Origin: Bifidobacterium breve
GTDB lineage: Bacteria; Actinomycetota; Actinomycetes; S36-B12
Direction: 5' to 3'
Assembly: GCA_945870085.1 (NCBI GenBank)
Contig: CAMBQX010000046.1
Span: 1 to 10,710, forward strand
Length of the DNA: 10,710 bases
Both the position numbers and the translations under genes were made by a program. This document shows, piece by piece, positions 1 to 6,081 of the stretch. The stretch's first letter is position 1; each line of letters begins with the position of its first letter. The notes below the pieces were generated by a model, which made no database searches, was not told where the DNA came from, and worked only from the letters and a program-made list of their open reading frames with translations.

Positions 1-1080
1 GGCTATAAGGGTGCTTATATCCATGATCTTGCGGCGGCCATTGTCATTGCGCGCCCGAGCATCAAAGAGTTACCGATCGAAGAACAGTTCATCTCATTTC
101 GTGAAGCCGCCTACGCTCTTCAGCTAAAGCAGCAGCAGCAGGTTCTTGAACAGTTCCGGACACATTTTGACGTATGGGCATCTGAGCGTGCGCTGCATGA
201 GTCAAATTCGGTTGAGCACGGGATGGATCGGCTGCGAGCGCAGGGCCATGTGTATGAGCTTGATGGAGCAGTGTGGTTGCGTACCACGGATTTTGGTGAC
301 GATAAAGACCGGGTATTGATCAAAGCCGATGGCGAATACACATACTTTGCATCCGATACTGCCTACTACGTAGACAAACGTGAGCGCAACTTTGATATTT
401 GCATTTATTTACTCGGTGCAGATCATCACGGATACGTGAATAGGCTGCGGGCCGTTGCTGCTTGCAACGGTGATCAACTCGATCAGGTAGAAGTCCTTAT
501 TGGACAGTTGGTAAAAATCACTCGTGGTGGTGAGGAAGTAAAGCTGTCAAAACGTGCCGGCAACATCGTCACCCTTGATGAGTTCGTTGACGAAGTGGGG
601 GTCGATGCCGCAAGATACTCGCTGATCCGGTACCCCGTGGATTCTCCGTTGACCCTTGACCTTGAGGTCATCACGCTGCGCAGCAATGACAATCCAGTTT
701 TCTACGTCCAGTACGCCCATGCGCGCATCGCCTCGGTACTGCGGAACGCTGCCGAGCTTGGCATAGCTTGGCGAGACCTTAATTTTGACGGTGGCTTACT
801 TTCAGATGAGCGTGAGAATGAACTCCTTGGCGCACTCGCCGAGTTCCCGAGAGTTGTGGCCGGCGCGGCTGAGCTTCGCGAACCCCATCGGGTAGCTCGC
901 TATCTTGAGGATTTGGCATCGATCTACCACCGCTTCTACGACAGCTGCCGGGTTTTGCCACGCGGTGATGAGGAGTTAACTCCGGAGCAGGTGGCGCGAC
1001 TTTGGCTATGTGCCGCGACTCGCCAAACGGTTTTCAACGGCCTGACATTGCTCGGGGTCAGCGCACCTGATCGCATGTGA
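1..1080 (+). CDS. argS: Arginyl-tRNA synthetase, C-terminal part (5' end outside window)
   Basis: Class I aminoacyl-tRNA synthetase that charges tRNA-Arg in the cytoplasm. The reading frame is open from base 1, giving 359 residues without the N-terminus, so the HIGH signature lies upstream and is not seen. Visible family marks, numbered from the first base: catalytic-domain segment GADHHGY (140-145), the KMSKS-like loop as KLSKR (181-185) followed by AGN, and a helical DALR anticodon-binding domain from about residue 230 to the end, containing YVQYAHARI. The protein ends in RM; a C-terminal methionine after a basic residue is usual in bacterial ArgS. An ATG at 223 is internal and not a real start. 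lysA follows after 24 bp in the same frame, separated by the TGA. Identification is secure. Confidence 0.97.
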   Translation, partial: GYKGAYIHDLAAAIVIARPSIKELPIEEQFISFREAAYALQLKQQQQVLEQFRTHFDVWASERALHESNSVEHGMDRLRAQGHVYELDGAVWLRTTDFGDDKDRVLIKADGEYTYFASDTAYYVDKRERNFDICIYLLGADHHGYVNRLRAVAACNGDQLDQVEVLIGQLVKITRGGEEVKLSKRAGNIVTLDEFVDEVGVDAARYSLIRYPVDSPLTLDLEVITLRSNDNPVFYVQYAHARIASVLRNAAELGIAWRDLNFDGGLLSDERENELLGALAEFPRVVAGAAELREPHRVARYLEDLASIYHRFYDSCRVLPRGDEELTPEQVARLWLCAATRQTVFNGLTLLGVSAPDRM

Positions 1081-1092
1081 CCGGCTATCGAA

Positions 1093-1098
1093 TACTCT
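1093..1098 (+). promoter_or_regulatory. Possible -10 box for a leaderless lysA transcript
   Basis: TACTCT fits the actinobacterial TAnnnT pattern. Six bases separate it from the GTG start, so a transcript would begin at or very near that GTG. The start has no Shine-Dalgarno sequence, which is what a leaderless mRNA would show. No convincing -35 box is seen, and a TAnnnT hexamer is common by chance. Readthrough from argS is the alternative. Confidence 0.25.
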
Positions 1099-1104
1099 GC
1101 GCCT

Positions 1105-2472
1105 GTGCTCAACTCCGAATCTTCACTCAGCGCCACTCCCGCTGCTGACTTAAACCACGCGATCTGGCCGAAGTCGGCGCTGCGTAATAGCGCGGGCGCA
1201 CTTGAGATTGCCGGCGTGGATTGTCGCGATTTAGTTGCGGAGTATCAGTCGCCGGTGTATCTAATTGATGAAGGGGATGCTCGAGCAAGGGCCCGCCTCT
1301 TTCGTGAGGCCTATGAAACTTCTGGAGCAAGTATCGTTTACTACGCGGCTAAAGCGTTCCTAGCGACCGCAATCGCGAGATGGGTCACCGAAGAAGGCCT
1401 TGGTATTGACGTTGCATCTGGCGGTGAGCTCGCGGTAGTTCTGCGCGCAGGGGTGCCGGGGCACCGCATTTTGATGCACGGCAACAACAAGTCCATGGCT
1501 GAAATAGAAATGGCGTTGGCTGCCGGGGTTGGGCGCATCGTCATTGATTCATTCGATGAGATTGTTCGCGTAGCTGATGCTGCGACCCGAGCTGGCATCG
1601 TGCAGCAGGTTTTGGTCCGGGTAACTGTTGGTGTGGAGGCGCACACCCACGAGTTCATCGCCACGGCGCACGAGGATCAAAAGTTTGGGCTCTCGGTCGC
1701 CGCAGGCGATGCGGCCGAAGCAATTAGGCGCATCGTGAAACTACCGTCACTATCCTTTGCTGGATTGCATTCACATATTGGATCGCAGATTTTTGACGCA
1801 TCCGGCTTTGATGAGGCCGCTCGGCGAGTAGCCGCCTTCACCAGATCACTTCGTGATGATCAAGGGGTGGTTGTCCGCGAACTCAATCTAGGTGGTGGCA
1901 TGGGCATCGCTTATGTCGAAGGGGATGATCCACTTGAAGTGGCCGCGATGGCCCAGCAAATCTGCTCAGTGGTGCGCACCGAATGCGAATTGGCCGGTAT
2001 CGAGCTGCCCGAGTTGGCATTTGAGCCCGGCCGAGCAATTATCGGGCCAGCCGGAGTGAGTATCTATGAAGTCGGCACGGTAAAGCCGATTGAACTCGAT
2101 AGTGGTGTTATCCGTACCTATATCAGCGTTGACGGCGGGATGAGCGACAACATTCGCACGGCCCTTTATGGCGCGGATTACTCGGTGGTGTTGGCTTCTC
2201 GGGTATCAAGTGCCGAACCCATGTTGACCCGGGTGGTGGGCAAGCATTGCGAGTCGGGCGACATCGTGGTGCGTGATGCCTGGCTACCCTCAGATATCGC
2301 ACCGGGTGATCTATTGGCGGTGGCGGCAACCGGCGCCTACTGCCGTTCGATGTCTTCCAACTACAACTACTTGCCCAGGCCCGCGGTTATCTCGGCGCAA
2401 GATGGCACTACCTCGGTGGTACTGCGCCGCGAAACCATGGATGACTTATTGGCTTTGGATCCTGGTGCCTGA
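1105..2472 (+). CDS. lysA: Diaminopimelate decarboxylase
   Basis: PLP enzyme that decarboxylates meso-diaminopimelate to L-lysine, the last step of the lysine pathway. At 455 residues it fits the family. It is a fold-type III protein with an alanine-racemase-like barrel and C-terminal beta domain. K83 in YYAAKAF is the expected Schiff-base lysine. Also visible are HSHIGSQ (222-228), the phosphate-binding glycine loop LGGGMG (262-267), EPGR (307-310), the dimer-interface CESGD (382-386) and GAY (410-412). The GTG start at 1105 is chosen because the N-terminal WPKSALR region matches actinobacterial LysA and no other in-frame start upstream precedes the argS stop. No Shine-Dalgarno sequence is visible before it. 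The gene follows argS by 24 bp, as in mycobacteria. Confidence 0.96.
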   Translation: MLNSESSLSATPAADLNHAIWPKSALRNSAGALEIAGVDCRDLVAEYQSPVYLIDEGDARARARLFREAYETSGASIVYYAAKAFLATAIARWVTEEGLGIDVASGGELAVVLRAGVPGHRILMHGNNKSMAEIEMALAAGVGRIVIDSFDEIVRVADAATRAGIVQQVLVRVTVGVEAHTHEFIATAHEDQKFGLSVAAGDAAEAIRRIVKLPSLSFAGLHSHIGSQIFDASGFDEAARRVAAFTRSLRDDQGVVVRELNLGGGMGIAYVEGDDPLEVAAMAQQICSVVRTECELAGIELPELAFEPGRAIIGPAGVSIYEVGTVKPIELDSGVIRTYISVDGGMSDNIRTALYGADYSVVLASRVSSAEPMLTRVVGKHCESGDIVVRDAWLPSDIAPGDLLAVAATGAYCRSMSSNYNYLPRPAVISAQDGTTSVVLRRETMDDLLALDPGA

Positions 2473-2595
2473 CGTACTGGCACCTTGATCTATGGGCACC
2501 CGGATCCCCACGGCGATAACCGCACCAACTACTAGCGCCAAAATGAAGTGCCAGACTTGGCCATGGCGCGCCGTTGCTGCCCAGATGGGGGACAC
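2446..2595 (-). CDS. Possible 49-residue single-pass membrane protein, antisense
   Basis: Not recognised as a known family. The 150-bp gap between lysA and hom is unusually long for this block. On the - strand it holds an ORF from a GTG (2595-2593) to a TAA (2448-2446), with its last 27 bp antisense to the lysA 3' end. The product has a short N-terminal region, a tryptophan at the membrane edge (VWHF), a hydrophobic stretch of about 15-17 residues (ILALVVGAVIAVGI) and a polar tail. About 63% of third codon positions are G or C, similar to coding sequence here. Against it: the ribosome binding site is weak, the start is GTG, and chance antisense ORFs are common at this base composition. The frame stays open upstream to an ATG at 2676, inside hom, but that longer version is less likely. 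Confidence 0.3.
   Translation of the reverse strand: MSPIWAATARHGQVWHFILALVVGAVIAVGIRVPIDQGASTSGTRIQSQ
2464..2484 (+). terminator. Small hairpin across the lysA stop codon
   Basis: A perfect 6-bp stem, GGTGCC (2464-2469) with GGCACC (2479-2484), encloses a 9-base loop holding the lysA TGA. The sequence after it (TTGATCT) is not a real T tract. It could be a weak or non-canonical terminator or an mRNA 3'-end stabiliser between lysA and hom, or have no role. Confidence 0.25.
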
Positions 2596-2608
2596 CTGGG
2601 GTCGACCT

Positions 2609-2614
2609 GAGAGG
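2609..2614 (+). promoter_or_regulatory. Ribosome binding site of hom
   Basis: GAGAGG lies eight bases before the ATG at 2623 and supports that start, which also puts the nucleotide-binding glycine motif at residue 11 as expected. Confidence 0.6.
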
Positions 2615-2622
2615 CTTAACCC

Positions 2623-3915
2623 ATGTCGCGCTCTTTGACCGTTGCCCTGCTTGGCGGCGGCACCGTAGGTGCCCAAGTTGCCCGCCTGATCGCCTCCAGT
2701 GCCGCTGATTTAGAGCAGCGGGTTGGTGCCTCATTGATATTGACCGCGGTTGCTGTGCGCGAGCCCGGCAAAGTGCGTGAGGGGGTACCCGCAGAGTTGA
2801 TCTCCGCTGATGCCATGGCGGTAGCGACAAGTGGTGTCGACATCGTGGTCGAACTCATTGGTGGTGTTGAGCCGGCCCGCTCACTGATCTTGGCCGCAAT
2901 GGCGGCGGGGTCAAGTGTGGTGACAGCCAATAAGGCATTGCTCGCGGCTGACGGAGCCACCTTGCATGAGGCGGCGGCTAAGCATGGTGTCGATCTTTAC
3001 TTCGAGGCTTCGGTCGCGGGGGCAATCCCGTTGCTGCGTCCACTGCGTGAGTCACTTGCGGGTGACCGGGTCACCAAGGTGATGGGCATCGTCAACGGCA
3101 CCACCAATTTCATGTTGAGCAAGATGGACGAAGAAGGCGCCGATTATGACGAAGTTTTTGCCGAGGCTGCTGAACTTGGTTATCTAGAAGCTGATCCGTC
3201 ACTTGATGTTGATGGTCACGATGCCGCGGCTAAAGCTGCGATCCTTGCCGAGTTGGCTTTCCACACAAAAGTCACCCTTGACGACGTCTATTGCGAGGGA
3301 ATTTCAAAAGTTACGGCGGCCGACATCCGTGCAGCGCAGCAAATGGGTTTTGTTATCAAGTTACTTGCTGTCGCGGAGATCAAAGGCGATAACGAAGGCG
3401 TGATTGTGCGGGTGCACCCCTCGATGGTGCCGCGTGAGCACCCGCTAGCCAGTGTGCGCGGTGCCTTCAATGCGGTTTTCATTGAGGCAGAATCTGCTGG
3501 TCAAATGATGTTCTATGGCCGAGGCGCTGGGGGAGCGCCGACAGCTAGTGCGGTACTTGGTGATGTAGTGGCTGCAGCTCGTAATCGGCTAACCGGTGGT
3601 CGCGGCCCTGGGCAAAGCACCTACTCAAAGTTAGTGCCCCTGCCAATTGGTGATGCCATGACTCGTTACTACGTCAATCTTGACGTTGCTGATCGCCCCG
3701 GTGTACTCGCTAGCATTGCCGCCGCGTTCGCTAATAACGGAGTCAGTATTCAAGTTGTTCGCCAAGACGGTCATGGTGACGAAGCCGGTTTGCTCGTTCG
3801 CACACACCTGGCTAGGGATGCTGATTTGCGGGCCACCGTGGATCAACTTCGTGAACTCGCAAACGTAAAGCGCGTGGTTGGAGTCATGCGTGTCGAAGGC
3901 GAGGCCGGGGCATAG
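2623..3915 (+). CDS. hom: Homoserine dehydrogenase with C-terminal ACT domain
   Basis: NAD(P)H-dependent reduction of aspartate-4-semialdehyde to homoserine, the branch point to threonine and methionine. At 430 residues it is a monofunctional enzyme, not fused to aspartokinase. Rossmann domain: GGGTVG at 11-16 and TANKALLA at 101-108. Catalytic domain: GIVNGTTNFM at 155-164 and the signature EADPSLDVDGHDAAAK at 189-204, whose last lysine (K204) matches the catalytic lysine of the family. A C-terminal ACT domain spans about 349-420 (YYVNLDVADRPGVLASIA); in this family it is the usual site of threonine feedback inhibition. Regulation by threonine is therefore expected but not shown here. thrC begins 2 bp after the stop, so the two are surely in one operon. 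Confidence 0.97.
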   Translation: MSRSLTVALLGGGTVGAQVARLIASSAADLEQRVGASLILTAVAVREPGKVREGVPAELISADAMAVATSGVDIVVELIGGVEPARSLILAAMAAGSSVVTANKALLAADGATLHEAAAKHGVDLYFEASVAGAIPLLRPLRESLAGDRVTKVMGIVNGTTNFMLSKMDEEGADYDEVFAEAAELGYLEADPSLDVDGHDAAAKAAILAELAFHTKVTLDDVYCEGISKVTAADIRAAQQMGFVIKLLAVAEIKGDNEGVIVRVHPSMVPREHPLASVRGAFNAVFIEAESAGQMMFYGRGAGGAPTASAVLGDVVAAARNRLTGGRGPGQSTYSKLVPLPIGDAMTRYYVNLDVADRPGVLASIAAAFANNGVSIQVVRQDGHGDEAGLLVRTHLARDADLRATVDQLRELANVKRVVGVMRVEGEAGA

Positions 3916-3917
3916 TC

Positions 3918-4979
3918 ATGGTGCAACAGTGGCGAGGATTGATTGAGGAGTATCGCGACCGATTGCCGGTAAGTGCGGCAACTCCGGTTGTCACCTTGGG
4001 CGAAGGTGGCACACCCCTTGTTTACGCCTGCGCATTGAGTGAAATGACAGGTTGCTCGGTTTGGCTGAAATACGAGGGCGCAAACCCGACCGGATCCTTC
4101 AAAGACCGCGGTATGACGATGGCAATTTCTAAAGCCGCGGAAGCTGGTGCGCGAGTTGTTATATGTGCTTCTACCGGTAACACTTCGGCTAGTGCTGCGG
4201 CCTACGCGGTAAAGGCTGGCATGGGTTGTGCGGTGTTAGTTCCTGCGGGCAAGATCGCAATGGGCAAATTGGCACAAGCGGTTGTGCACGGGGCGACCTT
4301 GCTGCAGGTTGAAGGTAATTTCGATGATTGCCTAACCATCGCGCGTGAGCTAGCCGACAACTACCCGGTCGAGCTTGTCAATAGCGTGAACCCAGCGCGT
4401 ATTGAGGGTCAAAAAACCGCGGCATTTGAAATCGTGGACATGTTAGGGTTCGCCCCGGATATCCACTGCCTTCCGGTGGGCAATGCAGGTAATATCACTG
4501 CTTATTGGAGCGGGTATACCGAGTATCATCGCGACGGCATTGCCACATCGCGTCCGCGCATGTGGGGTTTCCAGGCTGCGGGGGCAGCTCCGCTAGTACA
4601 TGGTGCGCCGGTGGTAAACCCCGAGACGATAGCCACCGCAATTCGAATTGGTAACCCGGCTTCGTGGGATTTCGCGGTGGCCGCACGCGATGAATCCTCA
4701 GGTTTGATTGATCTGGTAACCGATGATGAGATCTTGGCGGCATATCACCTAATCGCGAGCCGTGAAGGTTTGTTCTGTGAGCCGTCAAGTGCCGCCGGTG
4801 TTGCTGGCCTGCTGAAGTTGCACGCGGCAGGCGGGCTTGACTCCGGACAGTCGGTGGTGTGCACCCTCACCGGTAACGGACTCAAAGATCCACAATGGGC
4901 ACTTGCCGGGGCCAAGGATCCAGCTGTTGTTCCGGTTGCGGTCAAGGCCGCCGCACAGGCCTTGGGCCTCGACTCCTGA
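3918..4979 (+). CDS. thrC: Threonine synthase
   Basis: PLP enzyme converting O-phosphohomoserine to L-threonine and phosphate. At 353 residues it is the compact type found in actinobacteria and Bacillus, not the longer E. coli/yeast type. K62 in NPTGSFKDRGM is the PLP lysine. STGNTSASAAAYA (about 95-107) and the glycine-rich phosphate loop LPVGNAGN fit the tryptophan-synthase-beta fold, and SSAAGVAGL lies near the C-terminus. The ATG at 3918 is two bases after the hom stop; GTG at 3921 is the next codon and cannot be excluded as start. A GAGG at 3901-3904 is rather far away, so translation is probably coupled to hom. The stop overlaps the thrB start (TGATG). Confidence 0.96.
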   Translation: MVQQWRGLIEEYRDRLPVSAATPVVTLGEGGTPLVYACALSEMTGCSVWLKYEGANPTGSFKDRGMTMAISKAAEAGARVVICASTGNTSASAAAYAVKAGMGCAVLVPAGKIAMGKLAQAVVHGATLLQVEGNFDDCLTIARELADNYPVELVNSVNPARIEGQKTAAFEIVDMLGFAPDIHCLPVGNAGNITAYWSGYTEYHRDGIATSRPRMWGFQAAGAAPLVHGAPVVNPETIATAIRIGNPASWDFAVAARDESSGLIDLVTDDEILAAYHLIASREGLFCEPSSAAGVAGLLKLHAAGGLDSGQSVVCTLTGNGLKDPQWALAGAKDPAVVPVAVKAAAQALGLDS

Positions 4980-5899
4980 TGGCGGCCGACCTGCGGCGGG
5001 ATCCGGTGCGTATTCAGGTGCCGGCATCGAGTGCAAATATCGGTCCGGCATTTGACTCCGCGGGCCTGGCTCTTGATATCGTCGATGATTTAGTTGCAAT
5101 GATTACCGACGACGACGGTGTATTGATCGAAGTGGTTGGCGAAGGTGCTGAAAGTGTTCCACTTGATGATTCGCACTTAGTTGCGCGGGCAATGGCGCGA
5201 GGTTTTGCGGTAATGGACGCCCATCCGCGTGGATTCATTCTGCGGTGCGACAACGCGATCCCACACGGCCTTGGGCTGGGGTCATCGGCTGCCGCAATTG
5301 TCGGTGGGCTGGCCTTGGCACGTGCCCTTGTAGTTGGCGGTGAAACGTTGCTACCGGATGCGGATTTACTACAGGTGGCAAAATCGATGGAGTCGCATCC
5401 TGACAATATTTCGGCTGCCCTTTATGGTGGATTAACTTTCGCTTGGATTAATGAAGCCGGTATCGCCGGACATATTCGCCTCGACCCACACCCGGCTATT
5501 CGACCGGTAATAGCGATGCCCGCAGCCGGTTTGCCAACTGCCGAAGCCCGCTTGGCGTTGCCACTGGACGTGGCATTTGGTGACGCGGCATTTAATGTCG
5601 CGCGCTCAGCGTTGCTGTTGCACGCGCTGACGAGTGAGCCTGCTCACTTGATGGACGCCACGTCTGACCGTCTCCACCAAGATCGGCGCCGGAAATTGTA
5701 TGAGCCGTCGTTGGATTTAGTCGAGGCGCTGCGCGCTGCCGGAATCCCGGCGGCAATTTCCGGAGCTGGTCCAAGTGTTCTGGCTTTGGCATCACCCGCA
5801 ACCGCCGATTTGGTAGCGGTGCTGGCCGGAAACGGGTGGCAGGTGAGCCAGGTCGGGGTCGCCGGTCAAGGGGTGCGCACCGTGCCTATTGCCCTCTGA
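4979..5899 (+). CDS. thrB: Homoserine kinase (GHMP family)
   Basis: Phosphorylates homoserine with ATP and supplies O-phosphohomoserine to the threonine synthase encoded just upstream. With the start at 4979 it is 306 residues, normal for ThrB. GHMP motifs: N-terminal VPASSANIGPAFDSAG (14-29), ATP-binding PHGLGLGSSAAA (95-106), ESHPDN (138-143), and the C-terminal glycine motif SGAGPSVLA (261-269). The ATG at 4979 shares one base with the thrC TGA (TGATG), which suggests coupled translation. The frame is open upstream to 4895, but that start would add 28 residues unlike ThrB inside thrC, so it was rejected. It is the last gene of the hom-thrC-thrB set; a leader with its own candidate promoter follows before rho. 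Confidence 0.96.
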   Translation: MAADLRRDPVRIQVPASSANIGPAFDSAGLALDIVDDLVAMITDDDGVLIEVVGEGAESVPLDDSHLVARAMARGFAVMDAHPRGFILRCDNAIPHGLGLGSSAAAIVGGLALARALVVGGETLLPDADLLQVAKSMESHPDNISAALYGGLTFAWINEAGIAGHIRLDPHPAIRPVIAMPAAGLPTAEARLALPLDVAFGDAAFNVARSALLLHALTSEPAHLMDATSDRLHQDRRRKLYEPSLDLVEALRAAGIPAAISGAGPSVLALASPATADLVAVLAGNGWQVSQVGVAGQGVRTVPIAL

Positions 5900-5929
5900 C
5901 CCCCGGATCCAGCCGATAATTCGAGTTCG

Positions 5930-5938
5930 TGTTATGGT
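5930..5938 (+). promoter_or_regulatory. Candidate extended -10 promoter of rho
   Basis: TG at 5930-5931, one base, then TATGGT at 5933-5938 form an extended -10 element of the TGnTAnnnT type common in actinobacteria. Transcription would start near 5945, leaving a leader of roughly 137 bases before rho. No clear -35 hexamer is seen. GATAAT at 5915-5920 is an alternative -10 box. Confidence 0.4.
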
Positions 5939-5953
5939 AGGGGGGCTCCTCTG

Positions 5954-5986
5954 ATGACGGCCAAGTTGCCGTACTTCCCGAAGTGA
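5954..5986 (+). CDS. Possible 10-codon upstream ORF in the rho leader
   Basis: ATG at 5954 opens a frame encoding MTAKLPYFPK and ends in TGA. A G-rich run (AGGGGGG, 5939-5945) lies eight bases upstream and resembles a ribosome binding site. If transcription starts near 5945, however, most of that run would be missing from the mRNA. Its last codons overlap the left arm of the hairpin at 5977-6008, which resembles a leader-peptide attenuator. It may also be a chance ORF. Confidence 0.22.
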   Translation: MTAKLPYFPK

Positions 5987-6017
5987 CAAATTCGAAGCCT
6001 TTTTCGGGTATTTGTTT
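5977..6017 (+). promoter_or_regulatory. Terminator-like hairpin in the rho leader
   Basis: CCCGAA (5977-5982) pairs with TTCGGG (6003-6008), and a G-T wobble adds one more pair. The loop is about 18 bases and contains TTCGAA. A T-rich stretch, TATTTGTTT (6009-6017), follows at once. A competing small hairpin, ACTT (5973-5976) with AAGT (5981-5984), uses part of the left arm. This could be a weak attenuator controlling rho, but the stem is short. Confidence 0.3.
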
Positions 6018-6051
6018 CCGATTGAACCTCGGATGGTCACTTGCGCATCGT

Positions 6052-6066
6052 GTTGGAGTTCCCAAC
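6052..6066 (+). promoter_or_regulatory. Small hairpin just before the rho ribosome binding site
   Basis: GTTGG (6052-6056) and CCAAC (6062-6066) form a 5-bp stem with a 5-base loop, ending four bases before AAAGGA. A second 5-bp stem, TCCGA (6017-6021) with TCGGA (6029-6033), lies upstream. Either could shape ribosome access; neither is strong alone. Confidence 0.25.
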
Positions 6067-6070
6067 TAAT

Positions 6071-6076
6071 AAAGGA
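6071..6076 (+). promoter_or_regulatory. Ribosome binding site of rho
   Basis: AAAGGA is five bases before the GTG at 6082. It settles the start, because the overlapping ATG at 6078 and GTG at 6080 are in other frames. Confidence 0.6.
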
Positions 6077-6081
6077 CATGT

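Noticed and set aside
2485..2520. TTGATC and GATAAC as a hom promoter
   Set aside because: The spacing of 24 bases is too long for a sigma-70 type promoter, and no better pair was found in the gap.
2408..2830. 140-codon antisense ORF over the lysA-hom junction
   Set aside because: It has no recognisable domain, lacks the hydrophobic pattern of the shorter candidate, and overlaps two secure genes.
4895..4978. Upstream extension of thrB
   Set aside because: The added 28 residues lie in thrC and do not look like a ThrB N-terminus; ATG 4979 forms a standard TGATG overlap.
5014..5406. 130-codon antisense ORF in thrB
   Set aside because: Ser/Ala/Pro/Thr-rich composition typical of the antisense of a GC-rich gene; no domain seen.
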